This document shows, one piece after another, positions 41,366-48,724 of a stretch of 64,000 nucleotides of DNA. The stretch comes from DATBLE01 sp963841405. GTDB lineage: Bacteria > Actinomycetota > Thermoleophilia > Gaiellales > Gaiellaceae. Position numbers and translations under genes: made by a program. Under the pieces are notes generated by a model. It worked only from the letters and a program-made list of their open reading frames with translations. It was not told the origin of the DNA and made no database searches. Location: positions 1,054,001 through 1,118,000 of the forward strand of contig CAWJCM010000007.1 of NCBI GenBank assembly GCA_963841405.1, written 5' to 3'. The number at the start of each line of letters is the position of its first letter. Position 1 is the stretch's first letter.

Positions 41366-41676
41366 AGCCTCCAGCTGACCTGCCCGCCGAGGAATCAACA
41401 CCCTCGAGTCCCCGGAACCTCTCCCCTGCGACGAAGAAAGAGGATGCAGTCCGCATCACCGGTGGCGTCCGGCAACTCAGAGCCACCGGCTTGTCCAGCC
41501 GGCGGTCACCTGTCCGATGACGTGGTTTACCTGTGACACCGGCGCACAAGCGGCGACCCGAAAGGGCTATTTGCAGGTATTTTGCGTTTCGGCCTCGGGC
41601 CACGAATGGACCACAAAACGCCGTTCCGGTGTCGTTCGCGACAACAGAAATTCCTATTTGCAGGGGAAGTTCGAAG
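41366..41676. repeat. Gap with direct repeat CTATTTGCAGG next to tRNA-Asp
   Basis: No gene was found. CTATTTGCAGG occurs at 41567-41577 and 41654-41664 (87 bases apart), the second copy 13 bases from the tRNA 3' end. These could be integrase arm or attachment sites, or chance. Confidence 0.4.
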
Positions 41677-41750
<74 letters not shown>

Positions 41751-41789
41751 GAGGACAGGACAGTCTAGCCGCGGCGCGGCGGCCGTAGG

Positions 41790-41921
41790 TCAGGGTCGCG
41801 AGTGCAGGGCGGGCGCGAGACGAACTGCCGCATCCACGATCACCGCCGCGAACACGGCGCCGCCCGCTCCTCCGAGCAGCAGGCCGGCGAGGCCGGCGGC
41901 GACGACCAGCGACCACCGCAT
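41790..41921 (-). CDS. Small membrane protein, 43 aa
   Basis: A short frame starts at ATG 41921 and reads MRWSLVVAAGLAGLLLGGAG, followed by GAVFAAVIVDAAVRLAPALHSRP and stop at 41790. One strongly hydrophobic helix and a short basic tail fit a small membrane protein. It lies 39 bases upstream of the tRNA on the same strand. No homologue known to me. Confidence 0.5.
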   Translation of the reverse strand: MRWSLVVAAGLAGLLLGGAGGAVFAAVIVDAAVRLAPALHSRP

Positions 41922-41964
41922 ACGAACAAGATCGGCAGCTGCTCGGCTGTCCTTGACCGCCGAG

Positions 41965-41995
41965 TTGACCTTTTTCGCCGAAACGGGTTTACAAT
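41965..41995 (+). promoter_or_regulatory. Likely sigma70-type promoter of the Thr/Gln repeat gene
   Basis: TTGACC (41965-41970) and TTTACAAT (41988-41995) have 17-19 base spacing. The likely transcript start lies about 42002, then GAGGGGGA at 42016-42023 before the proposed CTG start. Confidence 0.5.
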
Positions 41996-42029
41996 GCGAG
42001 GCTTACTCGGGTTGTGAGGGGGAGAAGCG

Positions 42030-42800
42030 CTGCGGCAGCACTGGCGTGAGCTCGACTACTGGCACTGGCTCTGGCGTCAACGGACGCCCGGCGCAGCCAA
42101 GGCCGGAATCGTGGCGCTCGTGCTCGCGGCGATCCTGGTCGGCGGGTGGTTCGTCGCCGACGGCCTCACGTCCGCGAAGGCGAGCACCAGCGCAGACTCC
42201 CTCGTGCTCGAGACGACCGTCAAGAGGCTGGTCACGGTCCGCGAGAAGGGGAAGCTGGTCACGAAGACCGTCCCGGTCGTCAAGCGCGTCGTCCGGGTGC
42301 AGACGCATACGCAGACGCAGACGCAGTTCGACCGCCAGACCGCTTTGCGCTACTCCACGCGCGTGGTGACGGAGCCCGGCAGCGTTCGTGTCGTCAAGCG
42401 GGTGGTGACCACCAGCGTCCCGGTCGTGAAGAACCACGTGGTCACCGTCAACGGGAAGACCAAGACGGTGGCCGTCACCAGCTACGTGCCGACCACACGT
42501 GTCGAGACGCAGACCCAGACGCAGACCCAGACGCGCCAGCAGACCGTCACGCAGACGGCGCCCGGGAACACGATCACGCAGACCTCGACGGCGAGTCACA
42601 CCACCACGCAGGTACAGACGACGACGCAGATCCAGACGACGACGCAGATCCAGACGACGACGCAGATCCAGACCACCACAGTCGTCACGACCCAAACGAC
42701 GACCGTCGTCAGCACCGATACGGTCACGGAGACCGTGACGACGACGGTGCCGCTTCCGCCGTCCGGCCCCAAGCCGCCACCCGCTCCGCCTGGGCTCTGA
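42030..42800 (+). CDS. Membrane-anchored Thr/Gln/Val-rich repeat protein, likely CTG start
   Basis: This protein of about 256 aa has an N-terminal membrane helix (GIVALVLAAILVGGWFVADG). A long extracytoplasmic region then consists of TQTQ, VVKRVV and repeated TTTQIQ units. The frame has no ATG/GTG/TTG before GTG at 42111, but the codons before it read LRQHWRELDYWHWLWRQRTP, typical coding sequence, and CTG at 42030 has GAGGGGGA six bases upstream. I therefore prefer CTG 42030. The tail ends in a Pro-rich PLPPSGPKPPPAPPGL. The repeats suggest a surface stalk or adhesion/peptidoglycan-contact role. Function unknown. Confidence 0.7.
   Translation: MRQHWRELDYWHWLWRQRTPGAAKAGIVALVLAAILVGGWFVADGLTSAKASTSADSLVLETTVKRLVTVREKGKLVTKTVPVVKRVVRVQTHTQTQTQFDRQTALRYSTRVVTEPGSVRVVKRVVTTSVPVVKNHVVTVNGKTKTVAVTSYVPTTRVETQTQTQTQTRQQTVTQTAPGNTITQTSTASHTTTQVQTTTQIQTTTQIQTTTQIQTTTVVTTQTTTVVSTDTVTETVTTTVPLPPSGPKPPPAPPGL
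42615..42668 (+). repeat. Three exact 18-bp tandem repeats inside the coding region
   Basis: CAGACGACGACGCAGATC occurs at 42615-42632, 42633-42650 and 42651-42668, encoding QTTTQI three times. This tract could change copy number by slippage. Confidence 0.9.
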
Positions 42801-42812
42801 TCCGCGCCGGCG

Positions 42813-43538
42813 CTAGAGCCGGCCGCCGTCCACGTACAGCACCTGCCCGGTCACGTACGACGCGTCATCCGAGCAGAGGAAGGCGATCACGCTCGCGATG
42901 TCCTCCGGCTCGCCGACCCGGCGCAGCGCGGTCGTCTCGGCGCCCATCTTCCGGAACTCCTCGAAGTCGACGCCGATCCGCTCGGCGGTCTGCTGGGTCA
43001 TCGCGGTGGAGACGAATCCAGGGGCGACGCAGTTGACGTTGACCGCGAAGCGGCCGAGCTCGATCGCGAGCGTCTTCGTCATCGCCTGGATGCCGGCCTT
43101 CGCGGCCGAGTAGTTCAGCTGGCCGCGGTTGCCGAGCGCCGAGACGGAGGAGATCAGCACCATCTTCCCGCCGCCGTGCTGGGTCATGTGCGTCTGGGCC
43201 GCCTGCGTCGCGAGGAACGTCCCGCGCAGGTGCGTTGTGATGACCGCGTCCCAGTCGTCGTCGGTCATCCGGTAGACGAGGTTGTCGCGGATGATTCCGG
43301 CGCAGGTGACCAGGATCTCCAGGCCGCCGTGCTCCTCGACCGTGCGCGCGACTGCTGCCTCGACCGCGGCGCGGTCGGTCACGTTCGTCTCGAGCTGCAG
43401 CCCGGGCGCGTCGTCGTCGAAGGCGAGGTCGGCCACCACGACCTTCGCCCCTTCGGACTCGAACCTCGCGGCCGTCGCCTTGCCGATCCCGCGGCCGCCG
43501 CCGGTGACGAGCGCGACCTTGCCCTCGAAGCGATTCAT
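42813..43538 (-). CDS. 3-oxoacyl-ACP reductase-like SDR
   Basis: This 241-aa FabG-type short-chain dehydrogenase has TGGGRGIGKATAARFESEG (residues 12-30), NAG-like TCAGIIRDNLVYRM, Ser in VLISSVSAL, and the YxxxK motif in LNYSAAKAGIQAM (about 152). It ends GQVLYVDGGRL. It would reduce a 3-oxoacyl thioester or a related ketone with NADPH. It faces the thioesterase at 43559. A number of homologues in this window show the SDR family is expanded here. Confidence 0.9.
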   Translation of the reverse strand: MNRFEGKVALVTGGGRGIGKATAARFESEGAKVVVADLAFDDDAPGLQLETNVTDRAAVEAAVARTVEEHGGLEILVTCAGIIRDNLVYRMTDDDWDAVITTHLRGTFLATQAAQTHMTQHGGGKMVLISSVSALGNRGQLNYSAAKAGIQAMTKTLAIELGRFAVNVNCVAPGFVSTAMTQQTAERIGVDFEEFRKMGAETTALRRVGEPEDIASVIAFLCSDDASYVTGQVLYVDGGRL

Positions 43539-43544
43539 GGCGCG

Positions 43545-43550
43545 TAGCCT
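43545..43550 (+). promoter_or_regulatory. -10 box before the 43559 gene
   Basis: TAGCCT lies 8 bases before the GTG, so the message may be leaderless or nearly so. Confidence 0.4.
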
Positions 43551-43558
43551 ATTCGGCC

Positions 43559-43957
43559 GTGCACGACAAGCGCATCGAGATCCGTTGGCGCGACCTCGAC
43601 GCCTATCAACACGTCAACCAGGCCGTCTATCTCACGTACTTGGAGGAAACGCTGGACGACTGGATCCGGGGTGTACTCGACCTGCCCGAAGGCGAGGTCT
43701 GGCACTACGTGGCCGCGCACGTCTCCATCGACTACCGGAGCGAGCTCCGGCTCGAGGACCGGCAGGCGATCGGCAGCGTGCAGCTCGAGCGCGTGGGGAC
43801 GAAGAGCGTGACCGTGCGGTCGGAGCTGCGCGCGCCCGACGGACGAGTGGCCGCCGAGGCCGGGCTCGTGATCGTGTCGCGCGATCCCGAGACGGGTGTC
43901 TCCCAGCCTCTGACCGACGAGGAACGCGCGGCGTTCGAGGGCGTACGGAGCGAATGA
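43559..43957 (+). CDS. Acyl-CoA thioesterase (4HBT, hot-dog fold)
   Basis: This 132-aa protein begins MHDKRIEIRWRDLDAYQHVN. The 4-hydroxybenzoyl-CoA thioesterase pattern RWRDLDAYQHVNQAVYLTYLEE (about residue 8) has the catalytic Asp and the following His-Val-Asn. It hydrolyses acyl-CoA thioesters in the cytoplasm. GTG at 43559 has TAGCCT eight bases upstream. Its stop overlaps the hydrolase start (ATGA, 43954-43957). Confidence 0.9.
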   Translation: MHDKRIEIRWRDLDAYQHVNQAVYLTYLEETLDDWIRGVLDLPEGEVWHYVAAHVSIDYRSELRLEDRQAIGSVQLERVGTKSVTVRSELRAPDGRVAAEAGLVIVSRDPETGVSQPLTDEERAAFEGVRSE

Positions 43958-45315
43958 GAGTCGCTCTGGTCATCGTCGGCGCCGCGCTCGCGGTCGCCGG
44001 CTCCGGCGCAGCGGCGCCGCGGCCCGCCCTCGCCAACCAGCATCCCTGCCCAGGCCTCAGCGGCTACACGTGCTCGACGCTGCGGGTCCCGCTCGACCGC
44101 AGCGGCCGAGTTCCCGGCTCGCTCCGCCTCGACGTCGCGGCGGCGGACAATGCGAAGGCTGCCCGCGGCGTCCTGCTCTTCCTGACCGGTGGTCCAGGGC
44201 AGCCGGGTGTGGCGTCGGTCGCGCGGGTCGCGGCCAGGGTGGCGCCCCTGCTCTCCGACTACCGGCTCGTGCTGGTCGACCAGCGCGGCACCGGGGGAAC
44301 CGCGATCAGATGTCCCCAGCTCCAGGCCCAGGTCGGCACGTCCGACATCGCCGTGCCGAGCGTGGCGGCCGTGCGAGCCTGCGCCGCAGAGCTTGGACCC
44401 ACGCGTGGCCTCTACTCGACCGACGCGACCGTGGCCGACCTGGACGACCTCCGGCAGGCGCTCGGCGCCTCGACCTGGACGATCGACGGCGTCTCCTACG
44501 GCACCTTCGTGGCGGAGCGCTACGCCGTCGCGCATCCGAGGAACGTGCGCGCGCTCGTCCTCGACTCTGTGCTCCCGCACGTCGATCCGCAGGCGGACGA
44601 CGCGCTGTACCTGACCGGATTGAAGGCGACGGGCCGCGTGCTCCGCGCCGCCTGCGCCGACCTCGGTTGCGGCTTCGATCCCGCCGAAGACCTCGCGTGG
44701 GTCGTCCGCCATGGGATCGCGCCCGTGCCGCTCTGGGACGCGATCGTCACCTTCGAGTTCGCCGACCCCGAGTACCAGCGGATGATCGACGCCATCCACG
44801 AGGCCAGGCACGGCGACTCCGGCCCGCTGCGGACGCTGGTCGCGCAGATCCATCAGCGAAGCGGCGCACCGCCCGAGCTCTTCAGCTCGGGCCTGCACGC
44901 GGCCACGCTCTGCTCCGACCTACGCTTCCCCTGGTCGTCGACCACGCCGGTCGCCCGGCGGCCGGCGCTCCTGGCCCGGCGCATGAAGACGGTGCCGGAA
45001 CGCGCGGTTTGGCCGTTCACACGCGCGACGGCGTCGCACAACGGCTTCATCGAGACGTGCAGGGTCTGGCCGGTGACGCCGCCGGCGCCGAGCCCCCGGC
45101 TCCGGTCTAAGCTCCCGGCCGTGCCGGTCCTGCTCGTGAATGGCGACCACGATCTCTCGACGCCGCTCGAATGGGCACGGGAGGAGGCGCGGCTCGCCCC
45201 GAAGGGCAAGCTCGTGGTCGTGCGCGGCGCGTCGCACTCGGTGCAGACGCGTGAGCAGGGCGGCGCCGGCCGCGCGGCCGTGCAGGCGTTCCTGCTCGGG
45301 CCCGGGACGGGGTGA
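43954..45315 (+). CDS. Secreted alpha/beta-hydrolase, TAP/proline iminopeptidase-like
   Basis: This 453-aa protein has a signal peptide (MRVALVIVGAALAVAGSGAA). The alpha/beta-hydrolase core includes oxyanion region FLTGGPGQPGV, VLVDQRGTGG, nucleophile GVSYGTFVAERYA (about residue 175), catalytic Asp in VNGDHDLSTPLEWA and His in VRGASHSVQT. Family members cleave N-terminal residues from peptides or esters outside the cell. It overlaps the thioesterase by four bases and the next gene starts inside its stop codon. Confidence 0.85.
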   Translation: MRVALVIVGAALAVAGSGAAAPRPALANQHPCPGLSGYTCSTLRVPLDRSGRVPGSLRLDVAAADNAKAARGVLLFLTGGPGQPGVASVARVAARVAPLLSDYRLVLVDQRGTGGTAIRCPQLQAQVGTSDIAVPSVAAVRACAAELGPTRGLYSTDATVADLDDLRQALGASTWTIDGVSYGTFVAERYAVAHPRNVRALVLDSVLPHVDPQADDALYLTGLKATGRVLRAACADLGCGFDPAEDLAWVVRHGIAPVPLWDAIVTFEFADPEYQRMIDAIHEARHGDSGPLRTLVAQIHQRSGAPPELFSSGLHAATLCSDLRFPWSSTTPVARRPALLARRMKTVPERAVWPFTRATASHNGFIETCRVWPVTPPAPSPRLRSKLPAVPVLLVNGDHDLSTPLEWAREEARLAPKGKLVVVRGASHSVQTREQGGAGRAAVQAFLLGPGTG

Positions 45316-45737
45316 AGAGCCTGCGCGGGCACCTTGACGCGATGATGCGCGGCGACGTCCCGCCGCCTCCGGTCGCCGAGCTGCTCGGTATCCGGCTGGT
45401 GTCGGTCGCGGAGGGTGAGGTCGTGTTCGAGATGGACGTGAGACCGGAGCACGCGAACCCGATGGGCACGATCCAGGGCGGCGTGATCTGTGCGCTGGCC
45501 GACGCCGCCATGGGAATGGCCTACGCCTCGCGGCTCGAAGAGGGTGAGTCGTTCACCACGCTCGAGCTGAAGACGAACTACCTGCGTCCGGTGACGAGCG
45601 GCACGCTGGTGGCGACCGGTCGGGTGGTGCACGGCGGCCGGACGATCGGGCTGACATCGTGTGACGTCGTCGACGGCGAGGGGCGGAAGATCGCGCACGC
45701 GACCAGCACCTGCATGACGCTGCGCGACCCGCGTTAG
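45312..45737 (+). CDS. PaaI-type thioesterase
   Basis: This 141-aa protein reads MKSLRGHLDAMMRGDVPPPP and has the PaaI motif EHANPMGTIQGGVICALADAAMGMA (about residue 50), with the conserved Asn/Gly and Asp. It hydrolyses acyl- or aryl-CoA. The GTG start at 45312 shares bases with the hydrolase stop (GTGA). Later TTLELKTNYLRPV and GRTIGLTSCDV are typical of the fold. Confidence 0.9.
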   Translation: MKSLRGHLDAMMRGDVPPPPVAELLGIRLVSVAEGEVVFEMDVRPEHANPMGTIQGGVICALADAAMGMAYASRLEEGESFTTLELKTNYLRPVTSGTLVATGRVVHGGRTIGLTSCDVVDGEGRKIAHATSTCMTLRDPR

Positions 45738-45762
45738 GCTCGCCCCGCTGCGGAAGCAGCGT

Positions 45763-45768
45763 TAGGGT
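45763..45768 (+). promoter_or_regulatory. -10 box for leaderless ACAD transcript
   Basis: TAGGGT lies six bases before the GTG at 45775. No ribosome site is seen. Confidence 0.5.
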
Positions 45769-45774
45769 CAAAGA

Positions 45775-46920
45775 GTGCAGCTGCGGGACTCCGCGGACGA
45801 GGCGGCCTTCAGGGAGGAGGTCCGCGGCTGGCTCGCGGACAACCTGCCCGACCAGCTGCGCGGCCGGCGCGGCGGCGCGGCGCGGTTCGAAGAGTGGGGG
45901 CGCGAATGGAGCCGCAAGCTCGGCGAGGCCGGCTACGCCGCGCTGACCTGGCCCAGGGAGTACGGAGGCGGCGGGGCGCCCCACTCGCACCAGGCGATCC
46001 TGCTCGAGGAGCTGGCCAAGGCGCAGGCGCCCGGGCACATCGGCGTGATCGGCCTCGGGATGGCCGGGCCGACGATCATCGTCCACGGGACCGACGCGCA
46101 GAAGGCGCGTTACCTCCCGAAGATCCTCTCGGCCGAGGAGATCTGGTGCCAGGGCTTCTCGGAGCCGGGCGCCGGCTCCGACCTCGCGTCCGTGCGCACG
46201 CGGGCCGAGTTGCGCGAAGGGCGGTATGTCGTCAACGGCCAGAAGGTCTGGTCGTCGTACGCTCATCTCGCCGACTGGTGCATCCTCGTCACCCTCAGCG
46301 ACCCGGACGCGCCGCGCTACCACGGGCTGACGTACCTCCTCGTCGACATGCACGCGCCCGGCGTCGAGGTGCGGCCCCTGACCCAGATCACCGGCGAGGC
46401 GGAGTTCAACGAGATCTTCTTCGCCGACGTCGAGGTTCCCGTCGAGAACGTGATCGGCGAGCCGGGACAGGGCTGGCAGGTGGCGATGACCACCCTGATG
46501 CACGAGCGGGCCGCACTCGGGTTCGCGCTCTCCGGCGCGTTCGAGGTCGCGGTCGGCAAGCTGCTCGAGCTGGCGGGCGGACGCGACCTGGACGACCGGC
46601 TCCGCGACCGGATCGCCGAGACCTGGATCGAGCTCCAGGCGCTGAAGTGGACGAATTACCGCGCGCTGACACGGCTGATGGAGACGGGTGCGCCCGGGCC
46701 GGAGGCGTCGGTGCCGAAGCTGCACTGGTCGGAGGCGAACCAGCGGCTCGGCAAGCTCGCGCTCGAGCTGCTGGGGTCGGAGGCGCAGGTGATGGACGGC
46801 GACGGCTACTGGCAGTGGCTTCAGTTGCGCAGCCGCGGCAACACGATCGAGGCCGGCACCTCGGAGATCCTCCGGAACATCGTCGCCGAGCGCGTGCTCG
46901 GGCTGCCGAAGGGGCGCTGA
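45775..46920 (+). CDS. Acyl-CoA dehydrogenase
   Basis: This 381-aa FAD enzyme has WCQGFSEPGAGSDLASVRTRA (about residue 123), which binds FAD, and VVNGQKVWSSYA. Further segments include LLGSEAQVMDGDGYW and the C-terminal RGNTIEAGTSEILRNIVAERVLG. It oxidises the alpha-beta bond of an acyl-CoA. The start at GTG 45775 is supported by a TAGGGT box six bases upstream. With the next gene it may form a heteromeric ACAD like the steroid or side-chain enzymes (FadE pairs). Confidence 0.92.
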   Translation: MQLRDSADEAAFREEVRGWLADNLPDQLRGRRGGAARFEEWGREWSRKLGEAGYAALTWPREYGGGGAPHSHQAILLEELAKAQAPGHIGVIGLGMAGPTIIVHGTDAQKARYLPKILSAEEIWCQGFSEPGAGSDLASVRTRAELREGRYVVNGQKVWSSYAHLADWCILVTLSDPDAPRYHGLTYLLVDMHAPGVEVRPLTQITGEAEFNEIFFADVEVPVENVIGEPGQGWQVAMTTLMHERAALGFALSGAFEVAVGKLLELAGGRDLDDRLRDRIAETWIELQALKWTNYRALTRLMETGAPGPEASVPKLHWSEANQRLGKLALELLGSEAQVMDGDGYWQWLQLRSRGNTIEAGTSEILRNIVAERVLGLPKGR

Positions 46921-46924
46921 GGCG

Positions 46925-47857
46925 ATGCACTTCGCGTTCACACCCGAGCAGGAGGCGCTGCGGACGGAGGCGCGGCGGTGGCTCGACGAGCGGTATCCGC
47001 CGGAGCGGGTAGCCGAGCTCGCGGACTCGGAAGCCGGCTGGGATCCGGCGTCGTGGGCGGAGCTCGCCGAGCTGGGCTGGCTGGGGGTGTCGGTCGCGGA
47101 GGAGGAGGGGGGCGCCGGGCTCGGCTTCCTCGAGGAGGCGGTGCTGTTCGAGGAGCTCGGGTGGGCGCTCTACCCGGGGCCGTACTTCTCGACGGTCGCG
47201 CTCGCGCTGCCGCAACTCGAGCCGGACGACCGTGCGGCCGTCGCCCTTGGCGAGGCCCGCTGGTCGGCGCAGGTCGACGGCCTCGTTCCCGATCTCGCGC
47301 TCGTCGACCGCGTGCTCGCGGCCGGCGGGCCCGTTGCGGCCGAGGGCGAGTCGGTCGAGACGATGGACGCCACCCGTCGGCTCGGGCGGCTCGCGACGCC
47401 GGCGGGCGACGCGGCGGTCGACCGGCCCCGGGTGCGCGCGGCGCTCGCGCTCGAGGCGGTCGGGATCGCGCAGCGCGCGCTCGACTGGGGCGTCGAGCAC
47501 GCGAAGGAGCGGCAGCAGTTCGGCAAGGCGATCGGCGTCTACCAGGCGGTGTCGCATCCGCTGGTCGACACGTTCATGGCCACTGAGCTCTCGCGCTCGC
47601 TCGCGTACTGGGCCGCGTGGTGCGTGGCCGAGGGCGACGGGCAGGCGCCGACAGCGGCGGCGGCGGCGAAGGCGTATTCGGCCGAAACGGCCGTGTCCGC
47701 GTGCGAGCGCTCGATCCAGGTGCACGGCGGGATCGGCTTCACGTGGGAGCATCCGCTGCACCGCTACTACAAGCGGGCGCAGTGGATCCAGGCGTTCGAC
47801 GGCTTCCCCGCGCGGCAGCGGGCCGAGATCGCCGCAGCGCTCGTCGGGAGCAAGTAA
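46925..47857 (+). CDS. Acyl-CoA dehydrogenase-like second subunit
   Basis: This 310-aa protein begins MHFAFTPEQEALRTEARRWL and keeps the general fold: WAELAELGWLGVSVAEEEGG, GIAQRALDWGVEHAKERQQFGKAIG and SIQVHGGIGFTWEHPLHRYYK. It is shorter than a typical ACAD (about 380), and the beta-domain is reduced, as in the second subunit of heterotetrameric FadE enzymes for steroid or branched acyl-CoAs. The usual catalytic Glu position is not clear. Its stop lies in the first GTAACA palindrome. Confidence 0.85.
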   Translation: MHFAFTPEQEALRTEARRWLDERYPPERVAELADSEAGWDPASWAELAELGWLGVSVAEEEGGAGLGFLEEAVLFEELGWALYPGPYFSTVALALPQLEPDDRAAVALGEARWSAQVDGLVPDLALVDRVLAAGGPVAAEGESVETMDATRRLGRLATPAGDAAVDRPRVRAALALEAVGIAQRALDWGVEHAKERQQFGKAIGVYQAVSHPLVDTFMATELSRSLAYWAAWCVAEGDGQAPTAAAAAKAYSAETAVSACERSIQVHGGIGFTWEHPLHRYYKRAQWIQAFDGFPARQRAEIAAALVGSK

Positions 47858-47868
47858 CACAGTGTTAC
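47854..47868 (+). promoter_or_regulatory. GTAACA-N3-TGTTAC palindrome 1
   Basis: GTAACACAGTGTTAC; the acyl-CoA dehydrogenase stop codon lies inside it. It is one of four copies in this catabolic region and is a probable regulator site. Confidence 0.7.
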
Positions 47869-47907
47869 AAGCTTCCACCGGCCCTGGACCAGGCGCCTTG
47901 GGCGCTT

Positions 47908-47922
47908 GTAACAGAGTGTTAC
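47908..47922 (+). promoter_or_regulatory. GTAACA-N3-TGTTAC palindrome 2
   Basis: GTAACAGAGTGTTAC, ending directly before the TTG start codon of the SDR at 47923, 54 bases after palindrome 1. Confidence 0.7.
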
Positions 47923-48702
47923 TTGGCCGGTAGGTCCGTTCTCGTCACGGGCGCTTCGTCCGGGATCGGGGCGGCGTGTGCCCGGCGTCTGGCCGCCCGC
48001 GGGTGGGAGGTGTACGCGACCGTGCGCACGCCCGGCGCCGCACCCGAGGAGACGACCGAAGTTCTGCTCGACGTCACCGACGCCGAAGCCGTTGCGGCCC
48101 TGTCCTTCGACCTCCTCGACGGGCTGGTCGACAACGCCGGAATCGGCATCTCGGCGTCACTCGAGGACCTGCCGCTCGACGAGCTTCGTCGCCAGCTCGA
48201 GGTGAACGTGGTCGGCCAGCTCGCGGTCACCCAGGCGGTGCTCCCAGCGGTGCGCGCCGCGAAGGGGCGCATCGTGATCATGGGCTCGATCGGCGGTCGC
48301 AGCGCGCTGCCGTTTCTCGGCGGCTACGCGATGACGAAGCACGCGCTCGAGGCGATGGCCGACTCGCTCCGAGTCGAGCTGGCGCCCGACGGTATCGAGG
48401 TCTCCATCGTCGAGCCCGGCACGATCGCGACCGCGATCTGGACGAAGCCCCAGCCGCTGGCCGACCGCGTCTCCGACCGCTACCACGGGCGGATCGACCG
48501 CTTCCGCCGGGTCGCGGCCGCGCGGTCCAGCAGGGCGGCCCCGGCCGAGTCGGTGGCCGCCGTGGTCGAGCACGCGCTGACCGCGCGGCGCCCGAAGACC
48601 CGCTACGTCGTCGGCCGCGACGCGAAGATCCGCGCGACGATCGAGCGGCTGCCGGACCGCCTGCGGGACCGGGTCTACCGCCGGGCGTTGCTCGGTGAGT
48701 GA
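47923..48702 (+). CDS. SDR family oxidoreductase
   Basis: This 259-aa protein uses TTG at 47923, directly after palindrome 2, and reads MAGRSVLVTGASSGIGAACA. The active site is YAMTK in GGYAMTKHALEAMADSL (about residue 140), with Ser in IMGSIGGRSA. It resembles classical SDRs acting on steroids or 3-oxoacyl compounds. The placement of the palindrome at the start codon suggests repression by a regulator. It belongs to the 48-54 kb gene run. Confidence 0.85.
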   Translation: MAGRSVLVTGASSGIGAACARRLAARGWEVYATVRTPGAAPEETTEVLLDVTDAEAVAALSFDLLDGLVDNAGIGISASLEDLPLDELRRQLEVNVVGQLAVTQAVLPAVRAAKGRIVIMGSIGGRSALPFLGGYAMTKHALEAMADSLRVELAPDGIEVSIVEPGTIATAIWTKPQPLADRVSDRYHGRIDRFRRVAAARSSRAAPAESVAAVVEHALTARRPKTRYVVGRDAKIRATIERLPDRLRDRVYRRALLGE

Positions 48703-48710
48703 GACCCGCT

Positions 48711-48716
48711 TACGAT
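48711..48716 (+). promoter_or_regulatory. -10 box before the acyl-CoA ligase
   Basis: TACGAT lies 8 bases before the ATG at 48725. Confidence 0.4.
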
Positions 48717-48724
48717 CCGGGTGC

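Noticed and set aside
42600..42680. CRISPR-like array in the 18-bp repeats
   Set aside because: The repeats are contiguous, have no spacers and lie in a coding frame; no cas genes are present.
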